A model generated the notes under the pieces. It saw only the letters and a list, made by a program, of their open reading frames with translations. It had not been told where the DNA came from and ran no database searches. From Tetrahymena thermophila SB210 (lineage: Eukaryota; Ciliophora; Oligohymenophorea; Hymenostomatida; Tetrahymenidae), in assembly GCF_000189635.1 (NCBI RefSeq), contig NW_002476434.1, positions 434,001 to 498,000 on the forward strand: 64,000 nt of DNA, in the 5' to 3' direction. The position numbers were made by a program, and so were the translations under genes. Positions 14,301-26,891 of the stretch are shown piece by piece (the first letter of the stretch is position 1; each line of letters starts with the position of its first letter).

Positions 14301-17300
14301 AATAATAAAATTAAATTTCAAGTGAAGAGTTTGAAGATCCTCCATTATTAGTGAAAATTTACATGTCTTTCGCCTACCAGTTTATATCATAATTTTATAT
14401 TTTAATTTCAATAATTGTGATTACTCTAGATAGGTATCCAATTTCTCAAGCAGAGAGTGATGTTTATCTTATAATTTAGCTTTGTCTAAATTTACTTTTT
14501 ATCATGGAAATTACTTTTAAAGTAAATCATAGAATAATTTTAATCTGCTCTATATTTTTTATTTTTAAATTAAATAGGTATTATTACTATAAAGGGATTA
14601 TTTCAAAAGCTGGTTAAATGTTTTAGATTCCATAATAGTCATGGTTATTACTTCAATCAACATTTACTATTTAGTTAGATTATGTGAAGGTCTTGAAAAT
14701 CCTTTAGAGTCTGAAAGCCTAAGAGGATTACAAACGGCTAAAAGTATTGAAATTTTGAGAATTTTTTAGGTAAAAATTTATTGCAAATATTTTACTTTAA
14801 ATTAAAATAAATTATTAATTTATTTCTTATGCTCTTTGTTAAATAAAATAGATTTAAATTAGAATTTTTTTGAATTTTATTTTAACATTTTTTCCATTTA
14901 ATAAATAAAAAAATAGCTTATAAACTATAATCCATATCTAAAAACTGTTTAATATCTGATAGAGATTTTTGTATAATCAATTATAAAGCTAAGCTATTAC
15001 TTTTTAATTATTATTGCATACTGTGTGCTTTTTGCTTTGATTGGTAATTATTTGTTTGCATTTTATGCATACTTTGATGCAAATGAAGAGATAGCTCATG
15101 ACAAATCAGAAGGAAAATCCCCAAGAATTAATTATGATTCCTTTTTAGATAGCTTTGAAGCTATAATGCTCATTATTTTAAATGATGAATGGGCTGATTA
15201 AATGTACTATTATATGAGGTCATTAGGTTAGTATGTAGCAATTTTTTGGGTTATTGTAGTTTTCACAGGAACTATGTTAGTCATGAATCTACTGAGAGCT
15301 CTTTTTATTAAAACTTACTTAAAATACCTTTACAATTCTAATATAGGTATCCATGAATCTGTTGATAAATTATAAAATGCAATTAAAAAATTTCACAAGT
15401 TTGGTGAAGTTTAAACTCCATTACCTTAAAATGATCATCCTGGAATACAGAATAAATTCATTTTAAGGCTTTCTAATTACAAGCTTAATATATTTTAGAA
15501 TAAGCGTTATGTTTTGCTGATGTAGTATTGTTCCAGAATTGAAAATTCTCCATACTTTATTAACTTTTTGATATTTTTAACAGTTGCAAATACTGCTTTG
15601 TTAGCTGCACAAAGTCGCTTAGATGATCCAAATTCAACAAAAATTAAGACTCTTAGAGCTTTGGAGATGATTACTATGGTTATTTATTTCTTTGAAGCTT
15701 TGATTAAAATAATAGCTAGAGGATTCTTGTTAAATGGACCTAATAGCTATATGAGATAATTTAAGAATATTTATGATCTCTTTTTGCTTATAACTTAAAT
15801 TATAAGCTTGCTTGTTTACCCAGACTATGTAATTTTTAGAACATTGAGAACTCTCAATTTGTTCCATCTTTCAAAATATTTTGTCGGTGTGAGAGTTATG
15901 CTAGTTTCTTTGTCATAATCTGTTCCTACAATCCTGAGACTTTTATTATTTACTTTCTGTATATTAATCGTTTTTGGTATGCATTCTTTATTCTCTTAAT
16001 TATTTCTTAAATTTTAAATTTAAACAAGCTATAATACCTATGAAGTAGCTCAAAGGTAAAATGTATTACTGTGCATCATTAGAAAGAGAAAAACTTGAAA
16101 GCATTCACTCTAAGCAAGATTGTCTAGATGAAGGAGGAGATTGGCTCAATAATTTATAAAATTGGGATAATGTTCTTTTTAGTTTATTTAATCTCTTTAT
16201 TATGGCATCATGTGAGGGGTGGAGTATACTTATGGGCCAAGCTAATGATGCAAGAGGAGTTGATTTAAATCCTCAATAAAATCAGGAAAAAGAGTGGTCA
16301 GTCTATTTTATCATTTATTTCATTCTCGGTAATATTATGCTCTTCAATGCATTCACAGGAGTTATGATTGAGAAATATATTGAAATAAAAAAGAAGTTTG
16401 GTAAATTTTGATTGAAACGATTAAAATAAATGTTAATTTTTAAATTTTACCAAAATCAAAAATAGCTCTTTAGTAAGAAATTGTTCATGTAAAAGATGCA
16501 ACTAAACTTGAAAGACAATCTACAAAAATTAGATTTGATTTACATTAGCATATTGATGCAGGAGATGAAGTTGTTGAATGGATGGAAATCAAAAAAAGCA
16601 TTTACGACACTCGAGCTCCAAAAGTGGTAATAAAATTACATATGATTTTTTCTACATAGTAATCTTTTACTTTATTAATAAAAAAGTACTCTAAACCCAC
16701 TAAAGAACAAGACTACCTTCGTCATTATCTCTATATTTTAATAAATCACAAACATTATAAAATGTGTATGGATACATGTATTATACTAAGCACTATTTGC
16801 TTTGCACTTAACTACTGGAGGGCACCTGATTTATATGAATAAATTTTACGTAATGTTATGAATTAAGATATATAATTAACTTATTGTTTTTTAATATAAA
16901 ATAGTTAATTTAAATTAGCTGTTTCTGATCATTTATATCATTGAAATTGGTCTCAAGATTTACACTGAAAAATTCTTATTTTTTGCTAGCAGATTTTAAA
17001 TATTTGAATTAATTATGGTAAGTTTGTCTTTAGTTTACTTGATTATGTAAGGAACTTTAGATATGAAAGATTTTAAAATTCATCACAGAGAAATAGTCCT
17101 TTGTATGGAATTCATATCTGTATTCAGAGTTTTAAGATTAGCAAAAACCATCACAATTGTAAAAAAGACTCTGAATATTTTATTCTACATCCTCCCAGAA
17201 ATAGCACCTGTAGCTGGATTACTTCTCTATTTAATATATATGTATGCTTTAATTGGTATGCAAATATTCCCATTCATTAAAGTTTAGAATACCTTAAATG

Positions 17301-18939
17301 GTTATGATTAGCATTTCAAGACATTCAACACCGCAGTTTTTACTTTGATCAGAGTAGCATCAGGAGAATAGTGGTTTTATGTTGTTAATGATGCTGTTAG
17401 ATAGCAATAGCCTAATTTTGTTTGCTAGACCATATCTAATTATGATGACTATATAAATAATGGTAAATTTATTGTTGATTCAATTATTTGATATTAAATT
17501 TTTTAGGAATTTCAATTAATTTTACTAGTACTTAAGTATATTTTTTCAGATTTAAAACTTATTTATTTCTTCCTGATTTTATAAAAAGGATTAAATGGAT
17601 GCGGAACATATTGGGGTTATATCTATTTTTTTAGTTTCCATCTATTTGTAAGTGTGATCATCTTGAACTTATTTATTGCAGTGCTATTGGAATTAATTAT
17701 TGGTTAAAATACAGCTATGAGCAAGTATCAATTAAGTAAAATTAAAGAATTATGGTCTGAATATGATAAATAAGGTTATGGATTCATTAATTATGAAGAT
17801 TTTTGGGAGTTTAGCTTTAGAATCGCAATGCTTTATGGAGTTGATGAAGCTGATATTTCCAATCCTGTTTAAAAGAAAAACTTCCTTAAATTTTTGTAGC
17901 TTCCTCTGTATACGCATACAAATAAAGAAGGAAAAAGTTATTTTGGATTTAGATTCCACGATGTTGTTATTTAAATGACATAAGTTTCTCTCTTTTTAAG
18001 ATTTGGAATTTTACCGTAAAAAATTTATTTTTATTTCTTATTTTTCATCAACATTTATTTATTCATTTTTTCAATAGAGGTGGACCATAGGAAGACCCTA
18101 AAAGAATCGAATAATTCTATTAAGAGTTAGATCAAAAAAATAAATTTGTTGCCCATAAAAGTCACTTAAAGAGTGGTGATATTGCTGTAATTGTTATAAT
18201 TTAAAGAAGAATAAAAAATTGGATGGAAAGAGGAAAGCATCTTTATAAAATAAAGTAACTAACAACTAACTTTCATATATTTTCTGTTTATAAATTATTT
18301 AAATCTTTTTTTTATTCTAAAAATAGGAAAGAAAATCCTGCTCAATATGCTGAAAAACTTAATGAATACCACTAGTCTTATAGGAGTTTGAATATTAATA
18401 GTATTATAAAAATAAGCTAAAAAGACTAGGAGGAAGATGCTTAATCTATCATAAAACCTCATGGAAAAAAATAGATATTCAGTAATTTTAGTAACATTGC
18501 CACAGCAAGATAAACAGGTGAAAAATCGAGTGAAGGAGAAAGTAGTTAACAAGATAGTGATAAGCAAAATGAATCTGAAGGATCATCTCACTTCTCTGAA
18601 AAGTAAATTTAAGAAACTCCTAATTTAATGAGTGGTTTATTCGAAAGCATTTAATAACATGATTTTAACAAAATTTACTCAAATAAATTTGAGAGCATAA
18701 GTCTAAAATAAAAAAATATAGAATCTTCTTACAAAAATTTCGCAAATGTTTAAAATGTGAAGGATTCAAATATAAATATAATTAATTATTATAATATTAC
18801 AAATAACTACTATAATTCTAATTTCAATCTCTAAAAGTCATCTTAAAGTAGCTAAGGCTAGTTAGATTCATTATCTTCCAGACCAATTAAATAAACAGAA
18901 TAAATAGATATTCCAAGTGAAAAAATAAAAAAACTTTGA
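11352..18939 (+). CDS. Four-domain voltage-gated-type cation channel alpha subunit, copy 2
   Basis: Paralogue of the preceding gene with the same four-repeat layout. The start at 11352 (MDASLTGNVKSPHVQFDSL) leads into a long Ser/Lys-rich cytosolic N terminus. Domain I S1-S3 lies at about 12810-13070, S4 reads LRVLGMLRPLKLIYHIKP near 13180, and pore I is FDNFFKALLTIIHITFIMNW with Met (13701) at the filter position. Pore II is ILNDEW (Asp at 15184), pore III ASCEGW (Glu at 16214) and pore IV ASGEQW (Glu at 17366). Domain IV S4 is FRVLRLAKTITIVKK near 17120. A Cav-type EF-hand-like block, ELWSEYDKQGYGFINYEDFW, follows near 17750, then FGFRFHDVV, shared with copy 1. The Ser/Gln-rich tail ends at TGA 18937-18939. 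Pore-flanking blocks such as SPRINYD and VRQQQPNFVC match copy 1 closely, while linkers and termini diverge, which suggests an old tandem duplication. Confidence 0.87.
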
Positions 18940-19823
18940 TATATTTGTAATAGTAAACTTATAAATATAAAGCTAAAAATCAAAATAAGACTTGATAAAT
19001 ATTTATTTTATAATAACTTATTAAATTATATTTTATTTTAATGTATTGAAATATACTTTGATTGCCAAGTAATTTATTATTGTTTTATTAAAATCATTAA
19101 AATAAATTTATTTATTTAATGATAATTTATTATTTTGTTTGCTTTTAAACAAATAAAAGCACTAAAAAATTGTTTCAAAAATAATAAATAAAAGTTAAAT
19201 ATTAAAATAAACGCACTTTATAATTTTACATACTTTTTTCGAAATTAAATAAATTAAATATCCAATAATCCTTCTTAAAAATGAATCTAGAAATAATAAA
19301 AAAATAGTGTAAAATTTTTAATATATACTACTGATTTTAGAATTATTTCAGACAAACTCATTCATAAATATTTCAATTAGTACAATAATATTCTAAAAAT
19401 TTATTTAAATATCTTTAAAAATATATTAAACTTCTTAACAAAAGAGTCAAATTAAAATATATTCATAAGTTTATCCACTGTCAAATTAACACTATGTTAA
19501 TTTTACTCACTCAAATATAACTAATAAAGTTCAATAAAATATATCTATTTATTTATTGAAAATTAATTTTATGATTTATTGTTAAAGTTTAAGTTAGGAT
19601 TAATCTTATATTAAATTATATACAACTTTAACCATAAAAATACAAATAATTATTTTATTTTATTTATTAAATTTTTTTAATATTTCAAAAATTGTTTTAG
19701 CAAAATATAAAGAAGCTATTTTTCAAAAAATTTAATTTATTTTTGCTCCTGATTATAATTAGATTGCTAATTTAGTTAGAAAGACATTCATTCAGTCAGT
19801 AGTTCATATTTTGTTTATTTAAC
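18940..19823. other. Convergent intergenic region
   Basis: Very AT-rich stretch between the stops of the second channel gene and the RsmI-like gene. It should hold both 3' UTRs. No gene, RNA or repeat structure was recognised. Confidence 0.6.
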
Positions 19824-21694
19824 TCATTTTATATTTTATTCCTCACTTTGTTATGACTATTTCTTCATTTTCTTTTCTTTTCTCTTAACTTCTTCAGTAT
19901 AGTTTCCTATGAATTCATCCCAACTACGGGTTCTTTTTTACTAATGTTTGATTACTCCAACTAAGGACATAGCTCTTGAACGAGATATTCTCAGGATTTA
20001 GCTTAATAAATTTGCTAAGTCTTAATCTGTAGTTTCAAGAGTTTCATTTAATATTTATGCAATTACTTTAGGTTCTACTTAAATAAATTTCTAATTATTT
20101 TCATCTTCCCACTCCATATGATAATATTTTCTTTTATCTTTCTTAAACTAATCTTCTATTAATTCTTTGTTATACTAAGGGAGGTAAGGTGGAATAACCA
20201 TCGTTAGCTCACCCTTTAAATGTGATTACTTTATCTTTTCTGGATCATTCAATAATTCATATAACTCTCTAACTTCTCCACGATAATATTTTTCGTACAG
20301 TTTTGTCATTTCAAATGATAAAAATATTTGTTGCTTCTCTCCAAATATCTATTTTAAAATTTTTTTAATTTTTAGAAACAAAAATAATTTATTTGATTAC
20401 TTTTTCTATAGACAGAAGAGTTTTAGATAATCTCGTTACATTCTCAAAGCAAACACTCGTGAGTTCACTTTACTTCATTTTATTAAGTTTTTCTTCTCTT
20501 TCTGATTATACTTTAGGAAGATACCCTTCGAAATGGAATCTATCAGCTGGGTAACCGCTCTTTGACAAAGCTGTAATTGCACTATTAGGACCAGGTAAAG
20601 CTTCAACATGTATATGATTTTCAATACATTTATTTACAATCTAAATATTTAAATAATTTCTATTGAAGTAATTTTGATATTTTGATAAACAATAATAATT
20701 TGCTTGAATGTATAAATATCTACTCTAGTAGAATAACTGAAATGTAATAACTTACTCTGTATCCTGGATCGGAAATAGTTGGAGTACCAGCATCAGAAAC
20801 CAAAGTAATATTTAATCCATATCTCATAATTTTAAGAAGCTTAGCAATTCTATTTTCTTCATTATACTTATGATATGAAATTAATATACCTCTACCTTTA
20901 TACTTTTTAGATTGCATAATCTTAGCTTTGAGATATTTAATAAACTCATCTTCTAGCCCATAAGTTGAATTGTCTCCTTATCTGCTGAATGGGTCATCGT
21001 TTTCATAGCTTTCATCGAAGATGTTTAAGGTATCCTCTTACTTTAAAACTTGTTTAGCTTTTTGTCTAAGTTCCAAAATTTTCAACTTAATACGTTCTTC
21101 ACGAGTTAATCTTTAATTAACATCTAAGTTATCAATCTAATCGCTTTCCAATAGATAAGTATCATCGAACTCATCTTCTTTCTAATTACTATTGCTGGCT
21201 TATTCTTTAAGTTCTCCTAGATCCTCAACACCGAAGCTTTCATGAAGAGATTCTTTGATCTTTTTTTACTTTATTAATTTAAACAGCATACCAGTAATAC
21301 GAGTATCTTCACATGCTATTACATCTGCATTTAGTAAAGCTTAATACTATCTTATTGATATATCACCTAAATTACCAATAGGAGTTGGGCATATAGTTAA
21401 TGTACCAAAAGGTTTTTCTTTAAACATTCCTTATACTTTTGCTTAAGATGAATCTTAATTATCTTCTCCGCCTATATCTATATAATCATCAGTATTAAAC
21501 TTTTATTAGCAAAAGCTAAAAGCACTCTTTCTACTCAATTATTAAAGGATCTATTTATATTGAGTGCCATTTTACCTTTTAAATAAATAAATTGGATTTT
21601 TTAATTCTTATATTTTTGCTAAGGTTTGTAGTTTTGTGAATTGGCTTCTAACTTCTATTTTCTAGAAACTGCTAAATAGAATTTTTCTAAACAT
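19824..21694 (-). CDS. rsmI: RsmI-family rRNA 2'-O-methyltransferase, probably mitochondrial
   Basis: SAM-dependent tetrapyrrole-methylase-fold enzyme. Bacterial RsmI methylates the ribose of C1402 in 16S rRNA. The start at 21694 gives MFRKILFSSFQKIEVRSQF, basic and Ser/Phe-rich like a mitochondrial presequence. Family blocks follow in order: GTLTICPTPIGNLGD near 21375-21420, ADVIACEDTR near 21310, GRGILISYHKYNEENR near 20880, LVSDAGTPTISDPGYR near 20765-20810, then across an intron EALPGPNSAITAL near 20570-20610, FHFEGYLP and LKGELTMVIPP. Between CEDTR and ISYH there is an insertion of roughly 110 residues, acidic and lysine-rich, that E. coli RsmI lacks. The C-terminal part is also extended and ends KKMKKQSQQSEEQNIK at stop 19824. 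An upstream ATG near 21798 is possible but would need an intron. Family assignment is firm; the organelle is inferred from the N terminus. Confidence 0.87.
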
Positions 21695-22820
21695 AAATTA
21701 TTGGCTTCTCCTACTTTTGACTATAAAAATTAAATTAACAAAGAAATCTTTTATATTCTAAACTAATCCAAACACTATATTTTCTTCATTCATTTTAATT
21801 AGCCTCTAAATGAATGAGCTAGAAATATTTATAAGCTTTTATAAACAAAGCATCAAACGATATGTATTACCATTTATAATCCTTATTGGTATAAAAAAAT
21901 ATAATTTTTAACTTTTCTATAAAAAAAGAGCAAAGTATTTCAAGAATTATAAAGTTTGTATTTGAGTATTTTATTTACAAAACGACTCATTTCTCTAAGA
22001 TTAAATAATTTTTAATTGGTTAGTTACTACTAATAATAAGCATTTATTTAAGGTAGTATTTTTAAAATCTTTGGATTAAATCCAAAATTAATTTTTATCA
22101 ATATAAATTTTATTGAAATTAATTTAATTATTGAGTATAATATTTTAAGTTTAAATTTAAATAAAAATTCAGGTACAGGCTAGAGATATTTGGTTTCGAG
22201 ATATTTATTTATTTTTTTATTTTCTTTTGTTCCTTTTATTGGGTAATTAGATAAATAAATTAACAAAATTAATGAAATAATTATCAAATTTACATGAATA
22301 CTTATAGATAGGAATATTTATACTGGCAATATTTTAATTATATGAGTGGTAATAAATTGCTAGATCTTGCTTAATGGATAAATAAATAAATGTATTTGAT
22401 TTTTAAATTTTTAAATATATTGATTCTATTTTTATTTATTTATAATTTTCCTTATAAACGTTATTTTAAAACACAATATTTTATTTGGTTAGCTTATTTT
22501 GTTACATAAAATAGCCTTTTCACCAACCCCTAAAGTGTAAAAAAGTTATGTATGTATTAATTTATGTATTCAGTTTTTAGTGTAAAATTTTCAAGCTAGA
22601 ATTTCAAATCATCACAGATGAAATTTTTCTTTTGAAAATAGAATAATATGAGGCTAATTTACTATTTTTTTGTTGCTTTGACTACATATTACTTGATATT
22701 TTTTTAAGAGCGTGATTATTTAAAACAGAATTACACATATATCATATAAGAAAAAAAAGTTAACTATAATAAAAATAAAAATAAATCTTTGTTTTTACAT
22801 AGTTTTTGATTTAATTCAAT
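21695..22820. other. Divergent intergenic region
   Basis: About 1.1 kb between the RsmI-like start (leftward) and the C2 protein start (rightward). It is AT-rich with long A/T runs. No coding or RNA gene signal was found apart from a possible short upstream exon of the RsmI gene near 21720-21798. Confidence 0.55.
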
Positions 22821-25538
22821 ATGAATAGCTAAAAGTAAGAATAAATAAAGCAATAATAACTTTCTTAGTAATAAATAATTTCTAATAGCAATCCTCTTTA
22901 CAGCGGTAATTCAATTCTTAGTGCATAAACAATAATTAATAATCCATAGCAAAATCCTTAAATGTATTTGTCTTATCCATAGCAACAGCAATAGGCTCTA
23001 TCAAACTCTTTAAAAAAAAATTAACCAAATAGTAATAATAATAATATTAATAAATCGTTTGCCAGTTTTTTATCAGGCGTGAACGATATTTAGGCACAAC
23101 AAAATAGCAATTAAGCTAATTTATGTTAGCAATAATAATAACCTACAATTATGTAATAGTCCTATACATAATAATAAGTAAAGGGACTCTAAATTTAATC
23201 GTTTATTATAAAAATTATAGAAGGAAAGCTTAAACTTGCAAATTCTGCTGATTTAAAGCCTTTTGTTTAGGTATAGTTTGGTAAAAGGATTTGGAGAACT
23301 TAAATTAACAAAGGATCTTACCCTAAATGGAATGAAGAAAAGAAATTTGATATTTTGAGTAATAAAGGTTTCGATCTAACTAATCCTGGAGGAGTTTGCA
23401 ACTCCTCTGTAACCACTTAATCATCTTGCAGCTCAATTTCACCTTAAACTTCTTAAAACTAGTAAATATAGATCTTCTAGTAGCAGTAATTGCTAAATGG
23501 TTAATACTAAGTAAATTCTTCAGGATAGGTTGATTTCAACATAGAAATTGTTGTCCTGCATAAATCCGAAAATGAAGAGATAGAAGTAAACCAATTTAAT
23601 TATTTATTAATATTATAATCATTTACTTTTTAACATTCCTATTTGGCTCTTTTTGATCATAATAAATTAAAGGCTATATCTATAAGCCTTTTTAGCTTTG
23701 TAATTTAAAAGAAAGGATTAAATAATAAAACTTGAAATTATTATAAGATTTTATATTCAAATAGCAATATCAAACTCTATTAAAAAAAATAAATTATCAA
23801 TTATTATTTTAATAAGTATTTAAATATTTTAACATAGTTAGGAAGAACTAGTATAAATGTAGAAGAATAGCAATAACAAACATCAAAGTGGTTTATAATT
23901 GAAAATAATGGTTCAATATTTGGATCAGTGCAAATATAATTTTAGTTTGAGTATGCAAATTACTAGCTGTAAATTAACAAAACCTCTCATTAAATATACT
24001 TGAATTAGAAGACTAACTAAAAATAATAGTAATAACAAGTTGCTTTTCCTTAATACAACTATTAGAAGAGTTTAGAAGGTGATTAATTCATTTATAATTA
24101 AATTTAAAGCTAAAAAATATATCCTTCCTTCAAAATTGATAATTTAAAGCTATGCAAAACATTCAAAATTATTTTATTTTTTACAATAATATATTTAAAT
24201 TTAAATTAATTTATGTTTTAATTTTAATTAGACCTACAAAATTCAAAATAGCCATAGGCTCATCTTATAAACACAGCTTCGAATTCAGTAAATCACACAC
24301 CTAATTTGAACATTAATAAACGTAACCCTAGTTCTCACTCAGAAAATAACAGTTTTTAAGGTAAACTATTTTCTTTTTTATTTAAAAATTCAAGAGGGTA
24401 AAATAAATTATTATTAATGATATGCATAAATCATTAAAAATACCAAAATTTTACTATGCTAAAATTTTTAAAATTAAAAAAAAAAAATTTTTTCGTACCC
24501 CCCCCCCTTAAATAAGCATTTTATAAATTAAATTAAAATAAATTTTTTATTGAATATTTTTGCAATTAAATGAAAAATAGACTTTTAAATAATTCCATAA
24601 ACCACAAGTAGAGTGGCATTAGTTAATTAGAATGGATAGGATAGTATTTTAGAGCCAATATCTAAAGTTAATTTAGGATTTTCAGGGAATAGCTAAATGA
24701 TAAATAATAATATTAGCAGTAATAATTTAGGTTATTAATGTAGATAATACGACATGTCAGATTTAATTAGCTAGTTACAGTAAGAACATGAATTTTTACT
24801 AAAGAGGGATAGAATTTTACAAGAAAAATATTAACAAGCATAAGCAGACTCTTAAAATATAAGTAAAGAATAATTAAAACTAGAATAGTAGCAATAAAGT
24901 AATATCTATTTGTTAAATTTTTAATTTCTACAATAGAATAATAAACCTAATTAATTTTAATAAAAGATATTAAGCTGTAAGAATCTTAATTAAGGCAAAG
25001 GCAAAGCGGACTAGAATAGTAAAAGGATGATTTTGAAAAGTAGATTATAAGACTTGAAGAGAGCAAAAAGATTCTTCACTAGTATATTTAGGAGTATTAG
25101 AATCTAGCTGCTGAAGAATAAGAACTATAAAAGAGCACTACCAAGATTAGATCAGATGTTAAAATTATGAATGAGGAAGAACCAGAAATTTTAGACACTT
25201 TAAATACCCTTTCTAGAAGAAACAATTCTGAAATATTACAACTTAAGATCTTTAAACTAAAAATGATAAATCATTTAAAAGAAATAAATTCGATATTTTA
25301 TAATTAAAAAGCTAGTTCTGTAAAAAAACCATTAAATGCAAGTCATTAGAGAGCCAAGAGTTTTTCCAATCACTATAGTCTAGTTGGAGTAGATACAATC
25401 ACTGACTACACAGTAACTTTGAAGAATCTGCAAAATAAGATATCAGGCTTAAAAGACATAATTAATACTAAAAATTTAGAAATTGAAAATTTAAGAGATT
25501 AAATATGCTAAATACAATCTAGCTATGATGGTCAATGA
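22821..25538 (+). CDS. Q/N-rich protein with interrupted C2 domain and C-terminal coiled coil
   Basis: The start at 22821 opens a long Q/N-rich segment (MNSQKQEQIKQQQLSQQQ). From about residue 125 a C2-like beta sandwich begins: IIKIIEGKLKLANSADLKPF then VQVQFGKRIWRTQINKGSYP and KWNEEKKFDI. The domain is broken by a Ser/Gln-rich stretch of about 60 residues, resumes at VDFNIEIVVLHKSENEEIEV, and closes in a later exon with KWFIIENNGSIFGSVQIQFQ, a typical last C2 strand. Few of the loop aspartates that bind calcium are obvious, so Ca-dependence is doubtful. The last large exon (about 24570-25538) encodes charged heptad-rich stretches such as LQQEHEFLLKRDRILQEKYQ and NKISGLKDIINTKNLEIENL, consistent with coiled coils. 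The stop is TGA 25536-25538. One intron holds a run of ten C. The C2 call is fairly sure. The cellular role is unknown; membrane or basal-body scaffolding is only a guess. Confidence 0.72.
24498..24507 (+). repeat. Homopolymer run of 10 C in an intron
   Basis: Ten consecutive C residues sit inside an otherwise almost pure A/T intron of the C2 protein gene, just after a long A/T run. It is the longest G/C homopolymer noticed in the window. Confidence 0.9.
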
Positions 25539-26540
25539 TTTTTAACTAAATCATTTACCTTTAATTTTAACTTATTAACAAAAAAGTATTTTTTAAATTT
25601 AATTTAACCTATAACTATGAAACATTTTTACTCTTTGAATATTAAAGTATCTTACATAAAAATCAAATCTAACTATATATTCTGAAAAAAGCTATAGTGA
25701 TAGTAGTAAGATTAAAAAGAAAACTCTTTTAGGTAATCTTTTAAGCTTAAATAAAATAATATTTGAGAGAGAAAATCTAATCAATTTAAATAAAATAAAA
25801 AAATTCTTTTACAAATAACTATAATATATGAATAGATAAATTGATATTTTATCTTTTTGGATATAATTAATACAAACAAACAAATAAATAAATAATTATG
25901 ACAATCTAATAAAATATTTATAAAATAAAAAAAATATATATCATAAATTTATTTTTCTATAATCTTTTTATTCTCTATTATTATTTATACATAAAAAAAC
26001 CAGTTTATGTTTTCAAATAGCCAATTATCTTTATAAATAAATATTTATTTATTCATAACCCAATAAAAAATAGTCATTTAAATTTTATTTTCATATCTAA
26101 TTAAGATTTCTTATCCATAAGAATTTGGAATCCCTTTTACATAATTAGACATCAGGGATTCGATTCACTTATCAGAAATCGAACCGAAATAAATTTATCT
26201 TTTTATACAAGTTGCTTATTATATTTACAAAATAGGGCTTAAAAATAGAAATAATTTTGTTAATCCTTTTGATTTATTTAAAAAAAATTATTATTAAGCT
26301 GTAAAAATAATAAAATATTATGTTTATTTTAATTATTTTCTCTTATAATATAAATTTAATCACATAAATCAAAGCAAATTTAGTATTTTTTAATTAATTG
26401 GCATATTAAATGTAAACATGAGAAATAAATTGTTTTTCCTTAATTAAATTTCTAATGATTAAAGAATATAATTACTTTCAAATTATAAATATTAATATCA
26501 AGAAATTAAATTAAGTTAACATCTCTGAAAAAGTACTCAA
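25539..26540. other. Intergenic region
   Basis: About 1 kb of AT-rich DNA between two rightward genes. A more GC-rich patch at about 26140-26190 holds an imperfect palindromic element built from GATTCGATTC and GAAATCGAAC, with no further support as an RNA gene. Confidence 0.55.
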
Positions 26541-26891
26541 ATGCCAAACTATTTACTATTAACTTTTATGTTATTAGGAGTAGGAATATTTGCTCTCTAA
26601 GTCTCAAATTAATACAATACACTTACACAAAATCACTAGCAAGACTTCGGCTGCGTTAGAATCTAATAATTCTAAAAACTAGGAATATATGTTAAGAATA
26701 TTTGTGACAGTAAAAAGTTTTTTATGATATCTATTCAAGATCCTTAAACATAAAGTTTATATGACTATAAATCTGGATGTATGGGACCTCAAGAATCAGC
26801 GTACTTTACTCCTTAAGTTGATAATTAAACTCTTTGCTAGACTTAAGATTGCTAAATATTAAATACCTCATAGTAAGATTGTTAATATTGA
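26541..26891 (+). CDS. Small secreted cysteine-containing protein, 116 residues
   Basis: Single-exon ORF when TAA/TAG are read as Gln. The start at 26541 gives MPNYLLLTFMLLGVGIFAL, a good signal peptide with likely cleavage soon after residue 19. The mature part has six cysteines in FGCVRI, NICDSKK, SGCMGP, TLCQTQDCQI and QDCQY, so disulfides are plausible. There are no transmembrane segments after the signal. The stop is TGA 26889-26891. I recognise no family. Three features make it likely real: a clear signal peptide, evenly spaced Cys, and composition unlike the surrounding non-coding DNA. The next genes, convergent to this one, encode secreted or lysosomal hydrolases. Confidence 0.65.

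Noticed and set aside
22500-22530. CCAACCCCTAA-like C-rich patch as a possible telomere or chromosome breakage sequence remnant
   Set aside because: It is not a tandem repeat of CCCCAA and does not match the Tetrahymena breakage sequence. Genes continue on both sides.
26100-26200. Possible tRNA-like element with GATTCGATTC resembling a B box
   Set aside because: No acceptor-stem pairing, A box or anticodon arm could be fitted on either strand.
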